Below, in pieces: positions 21,198 to 31,714 of a DNA stretch of 64,000 nucleotides. Within the stretch, counting starts at the first letter, position 1. Each line of letters begins with the position of its first letter. The stretch is from Bufo bufo (Eukaryota; Chordata; Amphibia; Anura; Bufonidae): positions 46,778,323-46,842,322 of the forward strand of contig NC_053398.1 in the NCBI RefSeq assembly GCF_905171765.1, read 5' to 3'. The notes under the pieces were generated by a model. The model saw nothing but the letters and a program-made list of their open reading frames with translations, had not been told where the DNA came from and did no database searches. The position numbers were made by a program, and so were the translations under genes.

Positions 21198-21597
21198 GCA
21201 TACACTGTGCCACACAATATACAGTATACCTCTACACTGTGCCACACAATATACAGTATACCTCTACACTGTGCCACACAATGTACAGTATACCTCTACA
21301 CTGTGCCACACAATGTACAGTATACCACTACACTGTGCCACACAATATACAGTATACCTCTACACTGTGCCACACAATATACAGTATACCTCTACACTGT
21401 GCCACACAATATACAGTATACCTCTACACTGTGCCACACAATATACAGTATACCTCTACACTGTGCCACACAATGTACAGTATACCGCTACACTGTGCCA
21501 CACAATGTACAGTATACCTCTACACTGTGCCACACAATGTACAGTATACCTCTACACTGTGCCACACAATGTACAGTATACCTCTACACTGTGTAGT
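21198..21597. repeat. 32-bp minisatellite, about 12 copies
   Basis: The unit contains 'CTACACTGTGCCACACAATA' followed by 'TACAGTATACCT'. Copies are nearly identical, differing mainly at one A/G position (AATATACAG or AATGTACAG). The three-frame open reading through it follows from a unit with no stop in those frames. Low divergence suggests recent expansion. Confidence 0.92.
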
Positions 21598-22285
21598 CTG
21601 TTCTATAAGCACCCTTGTTCTGTGGCGGCGGACGGAAAATAATCTGGAAGTGCCCCTCTCGAGACCAGGCTCTGGATCCGCCACAGTTTAGAAATGTCAA
21701 ATGTACACTCCTGTGAGAGGCGGGGAGGGAGATCTGTGGATGACACTGTTATGGAGGGGGAAATGGGGATGACACTGTCATGGGGTGGATCTGTGGATGA
21801 CACATATAGCATAAGATGCTATATACGGTATGTGGCATCCACAGATCCCCCTCCCTATAAAAGTGTCATCCACAGGCAGCTAGGACATATGTTGAAATCT
21901 GATTTTTTTTTTTTTTTTAAACCACAGACAGTAGGACTTTTCTTCCATGTTGCGGTTTTAGGTATTGAGTAAAGTATCGCAGCATTTCTAAGCATACTTG
22001 TGCAAATGTATCGTTGTTATAGCTGCACCCCCCTACTTTTGTCCTGGCCCCCAGTGTGCCCCCCCAAAATTTGAAAGCTAGAGACGCCACTGCGGCAGGC
22101 AGTTCCATCGTTCGAACAGCCTCCTGGTGTCGGCAATCCAGACGCAAACTGATGGCATTTGTTAGACAGATTCGGATGCGGATCCATCTGACAAATGCAT
22201 TGAAATACCGGATCCGTCTCTTCGGTGTCATCTGGAAAAAACGGATCCGTTTTTTTTTTTTCTGCACTTTTAAAGGTCTGCACAT

Positions 22286-23530
22286 GCGCGTGAGAAAAAT
22301 TTGGTATGTTTGGTACCCAAACCCGAACTTCTTCACAGAAGTTCGGGTTTGGGTTAGGTTTTGTGTAGATTGTATTATTTTCCCTTATATCATATAAGGG
22401 AAAATAATAGCATTCTTAAAGGGTTTCTACCACCAGAAATACTGTTATGTAGCTGACTGACATTGGCGATGCGCTAATGTCAGCACTACATAACAGTATG
22501 TTTTTTACATTTCTCCCTGCAGCCGTTCTGATAAAATAAGCACTTTTATAATATGCTAATGAGCCTCTAGGTGCTATGTGGACGTAAAATCAGCACCTAG
22601 AGGCTTCGTCCACTCACCCTTTATTCCGCCCAGGTCCCCTGTTCTGCCCGACCCGCTCCTCTTGGTTGATGTTACGGTTCGCAACATCGCTCACAAAATC
22701 CCGCGCCTGCGCCGTTGACTTCGTGTATTTGGCGCAAGCTCTATTTTGTGCGTTTTTCATGCAACGCAGGCCCCATTGAAGTGAATGGGGCTGCGTGAAA
22801 ATCGCAAGAATCCGCAAGCAAGTGCGGATGCGGTGCGATTTTCACGCAAGGTTGCTAGGAGACGATCGGGATGAGGACCCAATCATTATTATTTTCCCTT
22901 CTAACATGGTTATAAGGGAAAATAATAGCATTCTTAATACAGAATGCATAGTAAAATAGGGCTGGAGGGGTTAAAAAAATAATAATAATTTAACTCACCT
23001 TAATCCACTTGTTCGCGCAGCCGGCATCTCTTCTGTCTTCATCTGTGAGGAAAAGGACCTGTGGTGACGTCACGGCGCTCATCACATGGTCCATCACATG
23101 ATCCAGGACCATGGTGATGGATCATGTGATGGTCCATGTGATAAGCGCAGTGATGTCATCAAAGGTCCTTTACCCAGGTCCTGAAGAAAGAAGAAATAAG
23201 AGAAGCCGGGCTGTGCGAACAAGTGGATTAAGGTTAGTTTTTTAACCCCTCCAGCACTATTGTACTATGCATTCTGTATTAAGAATGCTATTGTTTTCCC
23301 TTATAACCATGTTAGAAGGGAAAATAATACAATCTACACAACACCTAACCCAAACCCGAACTTCTGTGAAGAAGTTCGGATTTGGGTACCAAACATGCCG
23401 ATTTTTTTCACGCGCGTGCAAAGCGCATTAAAATGTTTTGCACTCGCGCTGAAAAATCGCACATTTTCCCGCGTCGCACCCGCATCTTATCCGGGCCAAA
23501 AACATGACGCCCCTGTGAAAGAGGCCTTAG
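22286..23530. mobile_element. Stacked fold-back MITEs
   Basis: The outer arms, about 22300-22400 and 23318-23395, share 'GGTACCCAAACCCGAACTTC' and 'GGGAAAATAAT'. Inner arms at 22899-22980 and 23236-23318 share 'AAGGGAAAATAATAGCATTC' and 'GGAGGGGTTAAA'. A different block begins 'AAAGGGTTTCTACCACCAGA' near 22420 and may be an insertion in the left part. The right outer piece ends with 'CTGTGAAAGAGGCCTTAG', a MITE-like end. No protein. Confidence 0.7.
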
Positions 23531-23703
23531 AGGCCGCCGTAAAAAGGAGTATTGTCGGTCATTAAGGGGTTAATAAACATCTCCCCGCATGTTTGCCGTT
23601 ATATCCCCAAGCTGTAATTGTTTTAGAGCAGGACAAACTATGGACACTAGGAATCAATAAGTGAAAAATATTCTTAAAGTTTAGTCAGTTAAGTACTGAA
23701 AGG

Positions 23704-23855
23704 GTCACTGAGTTTTCATAAAACTTTTAGTGAGGGGGGGTCTGAGTGCCAAGACGCTATCAATCACTGGAGCGCTTCTGCCTTCTGTTCCAGACCGATC
23801 AAAACCTTTAATATGTCTCTATAACATATGAAAAGTTTTATGAAAACTCAGTGAC
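23704..23855. mobile_element. Small MITE with perfect 25-bp inverted repeats
   Basis: Arms at 23704-23728 and 23831-23855 are perfect complements, starting GTCACTGAGTTTTCATAAAA. Total 152 bp with a unique 102-bp centre. No clear duplication of flanking bases. The flanks 23531-23703 and 23856-24111 contain nothing I recognise. Confidence 0.8.
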
Positions 23856-24111
23856 ACTTAAAAAATGTTTGCACCAGAATGTACATAATACGGCCACAAG
23901 GGGGACCTAAAGTGCTGAGTGAAAAGAGGCGAGGAGCACAGTAATCAGCCCGTACATGGCTCTGCACAAAGAGCATATGATTCCCATTCACAAGGGTTTT
24001 TATGCCCAAAGGAATTACCTTTGCCATTTATTGGAGCATAGGACGAGGTCAGACTGCCCATAGACCCTACAGGTAAATCTCCCCGTGGCCTGATGCACAG
24101 GGGACCGCCTA

Positions 24112-24555
24112 TTAGGCTATGTTCACATAAGCGCTTTTTATTCAGGTTTTGACATCTGGCAGAGGATCTCAAAACCTGAATAAAATTGATCTGTTTCATT
24201 TAATGCAACACTATGCATCCGTTCCATTCCTATGCAGTTGTATTTAATCAAAATGGAACAAACCAGATCTGGCATTAAAATCACTGTAAGTCAATGGGTC
24301 AGTTTAATGAAAAAAATGGATCCGCCACCATTGACTTACATTGATTTTCTGGTTTGTTCAGTTTCATAGACCGGACACAAAACCCGCAGCTTGCTACGGT
24401 TTTGTGTCCAGTCACAAAACGCTACAAAACGGAACTGATACATCCTGTTTTGTCCCCTTTGACAATGAATGGGGACAAAACTGAACCATTTTACATCCAC
24501 ATTTTGACTTTCCAGAAAACCAGGAAGCCAAAACGTTGATGTGAAAGTAGCCTTA
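24112..24555. mobile_element. MITE with TTA duplication
   Basis: The element is 24115-24552 (438 bp) with ends GGCTATGTTCACAT and ATGTGAAAGTAGCC, flanked by TTA at 24112-24114 and 24553-24555. The interior contains facing copies of 'CAAAACC' and 'AATGGAACAAACCAGA'-like arms. Same target type as 15586-16118. The stretch 24556-25074 shows no feature. Confidence 0.8.
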
Positions 24556-25474
24556 ATTAATGCTGGGGATATCAGATACATATGTACCTGGCCAGCATCC
24601 ACAGGTGCCCTCCTGAATTCAACTGTATTGCCATTCTCAGGACGGTGATACAGTTGAATACTGCAGTGGGGCATGGGAACCCATGGCTCCGGGCCCTGCT
24701 GTTCACCCTCATAGGCTACAGGCCAATATATAAGGCTATGTACAAATAGGACAAAGATGTCTCAGGCTGCAGGCTGGAAGAAACCTGTGGCCTGCACTAG
24801 AGATGGCCCATATTAGAGAAAATTGGAGAAGGAGGAGGACAGAACATGGCAGCTATTGAAGGCCACCACAGAGGGGAGGTATTTTGGGCTGCACTGTGGT
24901 ATTTGGTTCTGCTGGAATTATATTTTGTGCTGCCTTATGGTATTGCTGCCCCACCTACTTGTGTTGGCTCCATCTACTTCTGTTGTCCCTGCCTAATTGT
25001 GTTGCCCCACTTTCTGTCAATTTGGACTGGACTATAACATGGGGCCACTAATATTATTATTTTTTCCAGGGCCATTTTAATTTTCCAGGATTGGATAATT
25101 TCCTTCAGCGCAAAAACCGTCACAGAGACTTGGATAGATAGGTTCTTCTTGTTTTATTCAGCAATATACAACGCGTTTCAGGGAACACAGGTCCCCTTCT
25201 TCATGTAAAACCTCCATAACAATCAAAGATTGGCGCAGACTATAAAGAGGGGCCATTAACACAAAAAAGGGGAGGTTGGAGGATGGTTTCCACTATTTTT
25301 GGACACGCCCCCTGCTGTTAACAATTTGCATAGAGACATATTATAAAAATTATTATTTTGGAGTATAAAAGCTCACTAGGATCCACACATATTGATATCA
25401 CTTGGTAGAACTTATGAAAAAGTAAAAGGAAATGCATAAATACCTTTAATGAAGAGTAAAGCATACGAGTCACC

Positions 25475-26300
25475 ATGGTGACAAAAAGAAACATGCCGAG
25501 AGCTTCCAGGACCTTTGATCATATGAGCGGGTCATCACATGACAAAGAAACACAAAAGAACACACCGGGAGCTTCCGAATACCCCAACCCACGTAATACA
25601 CCTCATCCTTCATCTACTTCACAACACTCTGCGCCTCACTATACCAAGAATAGAACATTCACAAATGGCTTCAATTTAAGTGGCGTGCATGGCAATCTAA
25701 CACGGACACCAGACACCGGGGCACCAAAAGTAATCACAAAACTCAATCTCAAAATACAGACAGGATCAAATTCAGTTTTACTGCACACGATGTCACTTCT
25801 GTTGCAAGTTCTGACACACCCATTGCCACTCTCAATACAATAGCTAACAGCCATTACAACAATTCCTCACCCAACCTGTACTATACCCCCAGGACGATCC
25901 TAGCACTCTGAAGCACACCATCAACCCCAATACCTATGTGCCTTCTTCCCCTACCACAACAGAAACCTTTTTCGGTGAGGATATTCTTGCAGGATGCAAT
26001 CTCTCAATCTCCCACTGACCATTTTTGCTTCACCTTCCACCGACATCCCATCTACAACCACAATTTAACCTCTAGTGTCCTTAACAGATTTAGAAGAGGA
26101 ATCACTTCTGACCATACATGACAATTATCTTTCCACCTCCCCCAACAATCCGATTCAACCAGCACTTCCAATCTCAATACATACAATACAACCAGATCCT
26201 GGTAATATAACTACATCTAACGGCACACTGTCACCAGTGTCTGGACCAGCTTCTTCTTCTTTATTGCTTCCGTCAAATCTCACTCCAGTCACGGTATATC
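25475..26300 (+). pseudogene. PLE copy 2, N-terminal coding region
   Basis: An open frame from ATG 25475 (MVTKRNMPRASRTFDH) runs to 25843, rich in Ser, Thr, Pro and Asn, with no motif I can assign. Further Ser/Thr/Pro-rich frames follow up to the MITE. Position upstream of RT and in the same strand supports it being the variable N-terminal part of the PLE protein. Function unknown. Confidence 0.5.
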
Positions 26301-26904
26301 CCATCTAGAGATGAGCGAATCCAATCCCATGAAGTGGAATTCGATCCGAATTTCAGGATAAATTAGATTCACCTCCAAGCCGAATTTCCTTGGGCTTCCT
26401 GTAAGTGAATCGATTTACCTGAAATAGTATAAAAAACAAAAAAATTCATTCTTACCTCCTCCATTTGCTTGCGATTGGCCGCCAGCCACCATCTTGATGG
26501 ACGATCTCGGCCGAAATCCCGTGCGTGGTGACGTATGACATCACCACGTCGGCCGGCGTGATGACGTAATCTCACTCCGAGCGAAATTTCGCGCCAGATC
26601 TTCAAGTAAGATGGCGGTGGCCGGCCTGTCGCGAGCAAATGGACGCGGTAAGTTTTATTTAATTTTTTTTAATGTTAATTTCACACTGTTTTTACACTTA
26701 GATGCCATGATCATGTATGAACGCGGCATCTGAGGGGTACAATGACGGGGGAGGTGCTATCGCAGCTCCCTATCATTGCACCTACGACTCACCAAAAAAT
26801 GCGCTTCGTGACAAAGTAATTCATCACAAAGCAAATTTTTTCGTAAAATTTGGCGAATCAGCCGAATCAAACTTTTTAAAAATTTGTTCATCTCTAATCC
26901 CATC
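26298..26904. mobile_element. Non-autonomous hAT MITE with perfect 8-bp duplication
   Basis: The element is 26306-26896 (591 bp), flanked by ATCCCATC at 26298-26305 and 26897-26904. Ends are TAGAGATGAGCGAA and TTCATCTCTA. The autonomous hAT nearby ends with TAGAGTTGAGCGAAC (34737 inward), so this MITE probably uses the same transposase type. It has no coding capacity and a GC-rich centre with GACGTA/TGACGT motifs. Confidence 0.92.
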
Positions 26905-26999
26905 CTAAAAAGCCCAAATACCAAAGTTATTATAGGTCCCAAGTCACAACAACTCAAACATAAAAATTCAAAAGAGAATGCACAAAACCTCCTACCACT

Positions 27000-28360
27000 A
27001 TGAATACAACAAATAAAGAAAAAATCAAAATATTCAACTTATCATCACACATACTTAGTTCCAATGAGATCAGTCTCCTGTCCAAAAGTTTATCTTTCTG
27101 CCCTTGGTCAAAAATCTATAATTTCGATCTCTTTCTAGACCTAAATTCTTTTACGCGTAAACTTACACTAAAAAGACATTTTGCTATTTTAGAGAAAACC
27201 ACAAAAACATCTGCCACCCTAGATATACATCATCCTACAGTAAACCTACCTGAAGCCATTCACACAGGCCTAAAACCACCATCATCCTTTTATCCAATAC
27301 AAAACAAGGGTAATTTCTAAGATACCTTTTTCAACCTGGTTTTAGATGACTTCCTCACCATCAATCAGCATACCTCTATCAAACAAAATCTGTCATATCC
27401 TGAAAAATTGTCATTAAAACAACTACAATTGAATGAAAATATGGTAATCTGGAATACAGACAAAGGGGGGACATAGTATTTCAAAACCAAACAGATTATT
27501 TAAATGAAGCTTATCGAATTCTCTCTGACATTGAATACAATACACCCATTTCAATTGATCCTTCCCGACAATATATGGAGGAATTCACTAATCTCATTTA
27601 ATCTGCTACCAGTATATTAGATAAAAAAGAAAAGGAATATATTGTGATCAAAAAAACAGCTTTAGCTATTTTTTATCACCTTCTCAAAATACATAAAGAC
27701 CCATCCAATCCCCCTAGGCGACCTATTATTTCAGGGGTGTCTTCACTCACAATTAATCTGTCGCATTATGTTGATTTACTGTTACAAAAATATGTTTTGA
27801 ACCTAGATTCTTATTTAAAAGACTCCACCTCCTTGATCAGAACATTAAAAGAGTATAAGTGGAAGAAAGGTTGACACTAGATGCATCAGCCTTATATTCA
27901 AACATTCAACATGAATTGGGCATAGAATGTGTGGCCCATATTTCTCGAAACAGCCATCCACATGCCTCCCCTACAAAGAGAGTGCGTAATCAATAGTATC
28001 AGGTTTATACTCACCCATAACATCTTCTTCTTTCAGGACCAACTTTATAAACAAGTATGGGGTACCGCGATGGGTATGATGTTCATGCCCAGTTTCGTGA
28101 ACCTCTTTATGGGGAGGTTTGAAGACCTTTTTATAAATGGGTCCAAATTTTGGAATGAAAACATCATATTCTATCGTTATATAGACGATTTATTGTTCGT
28201 ATGGGGTGGAAATTTGCCATCCATTGAGAATTTCCTTCACCATATGAATTCCAATGATTGGGGTTTGAAGTTTACAAGTAATTCCAGTGAGACATCCATT
28301 AAATATCTAGATTTAGAATTATATATGGAATACCATACTCACTCGTATATTCTTTAAGAA
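27000..28360 (+). pseudogene. PLE copy 2, reverse transcriptase
   Basis: Fragments in several frames follow PLE order. 'LLSKSLSFCPWSKI' and 'LFLDLNSFTRKL' (27085-27180) come first, then 'NTDKGG' (near 27455). Next are 'YHLLKIHKDPSNPPRRPIISG' (27675-27740), 'GTAMGMMFMPSFVNLFMGRFE' (28060-28125) and the catalytic 'YIDDLLFVWGG' (28175-28210). The metal-binding DD pair survives. A stop or frame change breaks the protein at about 27320, 27470, 27600, 27870 and 28358. It is dead, but the motifs are clear. Confidence 0.9.
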
Positions 28361-28399
28361 AGTGGATAGCTACAGCTATCTAAATTTTTCGAGTACATA

Positions 28400-28957
28400 C
28401 TCCAAAAATTTGAAAACTAATATCCCCTTTGGACAATTAAAAAGAATAAGACGGAACTGCACCCGTTAAATGTCATACAAGCGGCGAGAAACAAGGCAGG
28501 CAATCTGACACAATCAGAATGCCTTGTGTATAGAAAAGATTCAGTAAATGAAAAGAAAAAGACCTTCAATACCAATTTTATTACTACCTTTAGCAGTAAT
28601 CATACTGCAATAAGAAATGTCCTCTCTAAACATTGGTATATTTAAAAAAAGGATCCAATCTTAGGGAAACTACTACCCAGTCATCCTCAGCTTACATACA
28701 GACGAGCTAATACCATTAAAAAATATTGTGGCCCCAGGTGTCAAACGAAACTGGGAGCTCCAGGTGTTTCTTATTGAAATGTATGCGGTGTGACATGATT
28801 TGTAAAACATCCACTTTTTCCAGCAAATTCAGTAATGAGATCTTTTCCATCAAATGTCAACTTAGTTGTGGCTCCACTTTTGTTATTTGAGTTTTTCGTT
28901 GGACGAACCATACAGACATTACACAATACATTGAATAAACATAGGTCTAATGTAAAA
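28400..28957 (+). pseudogene. PLE copy 2, thumb and partial GIY-YIG endonuclease
   Basis: 'NIPFGQLKRIRRNC' (about 28420-28460) is typical of PLE downstream of RT. Further on, a frame near 28790-28955 reads 'STFSSKFSNEIF' and then 'VGRTIQTLHNTLNKHRSNV', matching the endonuclease helix with its conserved Arg and His. Everything after 'SNV' is lost at the junction with the hAT element. The catalytic Tyr and Glu residues cannot be judged. Confidence 0.75.
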
Positions 28958-30640
28958 AAAAAATATATATATCCTCCTCCCCTGCCTTCGCCTTGTGCTT
29001 CCACTTGTCCCCCGGCGTCAGTCGGGAATGCTCTCAGGAGCGCGTCTACTAGCGTGCGCCTGTAGTCGCACATCTTCCGATCACGCTCCAGTGAGGGAAT
29101 TAAGGACGTCACATTGTCTTTGTAACGGGGATCCAGCAGGGTGGCCACCCAGTAGTCAGCACACGTTAAAATGTGGGCATCTCTGCTGTCATTGTGCAGG
29201 CACTGCAGCATGTAGTCGCTCATGTGTGCCAGGCTGCCTAGAGGTAAGAACAAGCTGTCATCTGTGGGAGGCATATCGTCTGCGTCCTCTGTATCCCCCC
29301 AGCCACGCACCAGTGATGGGCCCGAGCTGTGTTGGGTGCCACCCAGCTGTGAACATGCTTCATCCTCATCCTTCTCCTCATCCTCCTTGTCCTCCAGTAG
29401 TGGGCCCTGGCTGGCCTCTGCTGTTGCAAAAAACCTCCCTCTGAGCCACTTCTAAAAGACTGGCCTGAAAGTGTTAGAAATGACCCCTCTTCCTCCTCGT
29501 CCTGGGCCACATCCTCTTCCATCATCGCCCTAAGTGTTTTCTCAAGGAGACATAGAAGTGGTATTGTAACACTGATAACGGCGTCATCGCCACTGGCCAT
29601 GTTGGTGGAGTACTCGAAACAGCGCAACAGGGCACACAGGTCTCTCATGGAGGCCCAGTCATTGGTGGTGAAGTTACGCTGTAGAGCAGGATGGCAGGAT
29701 GAGAACGCCAGAAGCGCGCACAGACGGCCCACACTTTATGCAGCAGCTCTGACATGTCGGGGTAGTTGTGAATGAATTTCTGCACCACCAAATTCAGCAC
29801 ATGTGCCAGGCAAGGGATGTGCGTCAAACCGGCTAGTCCCAGAGCTGCAACGAGATTTCGCCCATTATCGCACACCACCAGGCCGGGCTTGAGGCTCACT
29901 GGCAGCAACCACTCGTCGGTCTGTTGTTCTATACCCCGCCACAACTCCTGCGCGGTGTGGGGCCTGTCCCCCAAACACATCAGTTTCAGAACGGCCTGCT
30001 GACGTTTACCCCTGGCTGTGCTGAAGTTGGTGGTGAAGGTCTGTCGCTGACCGGATGAGGAGGTGGTAGAAGAGGAGGAGGAAGCCGAGTAGGAGGAGGA
30101 GGCAACAGGAGGCAAAGAATGATGCCCTGCGATCCTTGGCAGCGGAAGGACGTGCGCCAAACAGCTCTCCGCTTGGGGCCCAGCCGCCACTACATTTACC
30201 CAGTGTGCAGTTATGGAGATATAGCGTCCCTGGCCGTGCTTACTGGTCCACGTATCTGTGGTTAGGTGGAACTTGCCACAGATGGCGTTGCGCAGTGCAC
30301 ACTTGATTTTATCCGATACTTGGTTGTGCAGGGAGGGCACGGCTCTCCTGGAGAAGTAGTGGCGGCTGGGAACGACGTACTGTGGGACAGCAAGCGACAT
30401 GAGCTGTTTGAAGCTGTCCGTCTCCACCAGCCTGAATGACAGCATTTCAAAGGCCAGTAGTTTAGAAATGCTGGCATTCAGGGCTAGGGATCGAGGGTGG
30501 CAAGGTGGAAATTTATGCTTTCTCTCCAAGGTTTGTGAGATGGAGAGCTGAACGCTTCTGTGTGACATGGTGGAGATGCTTGGTGACGGAGGTGGTGGTG
30601 TTGGTGGCACATCCTCTGTTTGCTGGGCGGCAGGTGCCAA
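28958..30640 (-). pseudogene. hAT transposase, catalytic core and C-terminal part
   Basis: Three overlapping frames cover the core. The first (30640-29645) holds 'KFHLTTDTWTSKHG', a probable first catalytic Asp block, 'LVVCDNGRNLVAAL' with the second Asp, and 'HIPCLAHVLNLVVQKFI', the most recognisable hAT segment. The second (29732-29238) carries 'WASMRDLCALLRCFEY'. The third (29310-28771) contains 'ATLLDPRYKD', another hAT hallmark. The C-terminal dimerisation domain with the last Glu is missing because of truncation near 28960. Frame changes at about 29700 and 29280. Confidence 0.9.
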
Positions 30641-31714
30641 CGTTCCTCCAGAGGCGGAGGAAGAGGCCGAGGCAGCAGCAGAAGAGGGAGCAGGAGGGGC
30701 CCGAGCCCTTTCTTGGTTTTGAAGGTGCTTACATGCCCGTGTCTCGCATGTAGATGCCTGGTCATGCAGGTTGTGCTAAGGTTCAGAACGTTAATGCCTC
30801 GCTACAGGATCTGATGGCACAGCGTGCAAACCACTCGGGCCTTGTCGTCAGCACATTGTGTGAAAAAGTACCATGCCAGAGAACTCCTTGAAGCTGCCTT
30901 TGGTGTGCTCGGTCCCTGGTGGTGGTGGCCAGTAGCAAGCAAACAGTTTTGGCTCTGCTTTTGCACCCTGCTCCCTCTTTTGCTACGCTGTTGGCTCGGT
31001 CTCACCACTGCCACTTCCTCCGAACTCTGAAAGTCAGTGGCACGACTTTCATTCCATGTGGGGTCTAGGACCTTCCATGTGGGGTCTAGGACCATCGTCT
31101 TTCACCCAGTCTTCCTCCCTGACCTCCTTTTCGGTCTGCACACTGCAGAAAGACGCAGCAGTTGGCACCTGTGTTTCGTCATCATCAGAGACATGCTGAG
31201 GTGGTATTCCCATGTCCTCATCAGGAAACATAAGTGGTTGTGCGTCAGTGCATTCTATGTCTTCCACCCCTGGGGAAGGGCTAGGTGGATGCCCTTGGGA
31301 AACCCTGCCAGCAGAGTCTTCAAACAGCATAAGAGACTGCTGCATGACTTGAGGCTCAGACAGGTTCCCCGATATGCACGGGGGTGATGTGACAGACTGA
31401 TGGGCATGGGTTTCAGGCGCCACTTGTGTGCTTTCTACAGAAGACTGGGTGGGAGATAATGTGAACGTGCTGGATCCACTGTCGGCCACCCAATCGACTA
31501 GCGCCTGTACTTGCTCAGGCCTTACCATCCTTAGAACGGGATTAGGCCCGACCAAATATCGCTGTAGATTCTGGCGGCTACTGGGACCTGAGATAGTAGG
31601 TTCAGTAGGACGTGTAGCTGTGGCAGAACGGCCACGTTCTCTCCCTGCACCAAAGTCTCCACCAACACCACCACCACGACCATGACCGCGTCCCTTATTA
31701 GATGTTTGCCTCAT
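30484..31714 (-). pseudogene. hAT transposase, N-terminus and BED zinc finger
   Basis: The frame from ATG 31714 (MRQTSNKGRGHGRGG) encodes about 200 residues of low-complexity Gly/Arg then acidic Ser/Pro sequence. After a frame change near 31060 it reads 'SLAWYFFTQCADDKARVVCTLC', the BED finger C-x2-C half. A TAG at 30802-30804 cuts the finger, and the other half 'MTRHLHARHGH' follows in the frame from 30765. BED fingers bind DNA in hAT transposases. A Leu/Pro-rich stretch separates it from the core. A short 15-bp duplication gives the repeat 'GPRPHME' twice. Confidence 0.88.

Larger units (their letters stand above)
19389..22092. mobile_element. hAT-like non-autonomous element filled with tandem repeats
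   Basis: The right end read inward is CAGTGGCGTCTCTAG, and the left end CAGGGCGTCGCCAGG. Such CAGTGGCG ends are usual in hAT elements. The 8-bp duplication is too altered to be certain, so borders are good to a few bases. The interior holds a G-rich array and a 32-bp array (next two entries) but no transposase. C-rich and G-rich strands ('CCCCCC', 'GGGGGG') flank both ends. The stretch 20560-21197 between arrays is degenerate G-rich repeat. Confidence 0.7.
19356..22285. mobile_element. MITE split by a hAT-like element
   Basis: 19356-19388 (GGGTACTTTCACACTTGCAG...) and about 22093-22285 ('GGCAGGCAGTTCCATCG', 'TGATGGCATTTGTTAGACAG') are the two halves of a MITE of the 15586-16118 family. They align in order with that intact copy. 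TAA precedes the left end. The right terminus is not seen; a different fold-back starts near 22286. Confidence 0.75.
25075..28957 (+). mobile_element. Penelope-like retrotransposon copy 2, truncated at its endonuclease
   Basis: PLEs are retrotransposons with a reverse transcriptase and a GIY-YIG endonuclease. The left part (25075-25260) is non-coding and carries a hammerhead-like core on the minus strand (25171-25205). Coding signals follow: an N-terminal region, RT motifs at 27000-28360, the 'IPFGQLKRIRRNC' segment near 28430, and endonuclease remnants to about 28955. There the sequence breaks into an AT-repeat and the hAT element begins. A 591-bp MITE interrupts it at 26306. Multiple frameshifts and stops. 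Confidence 0.85.

Noticed and set aside
21111..21691. Long overlapping open frames (123-171 codons) in all three plus frames
   Set aside because: They cross a 32-bp minisatellite whose unit has no stop in any plus frame; peptides are simple repeats and no start context or homology supports them.
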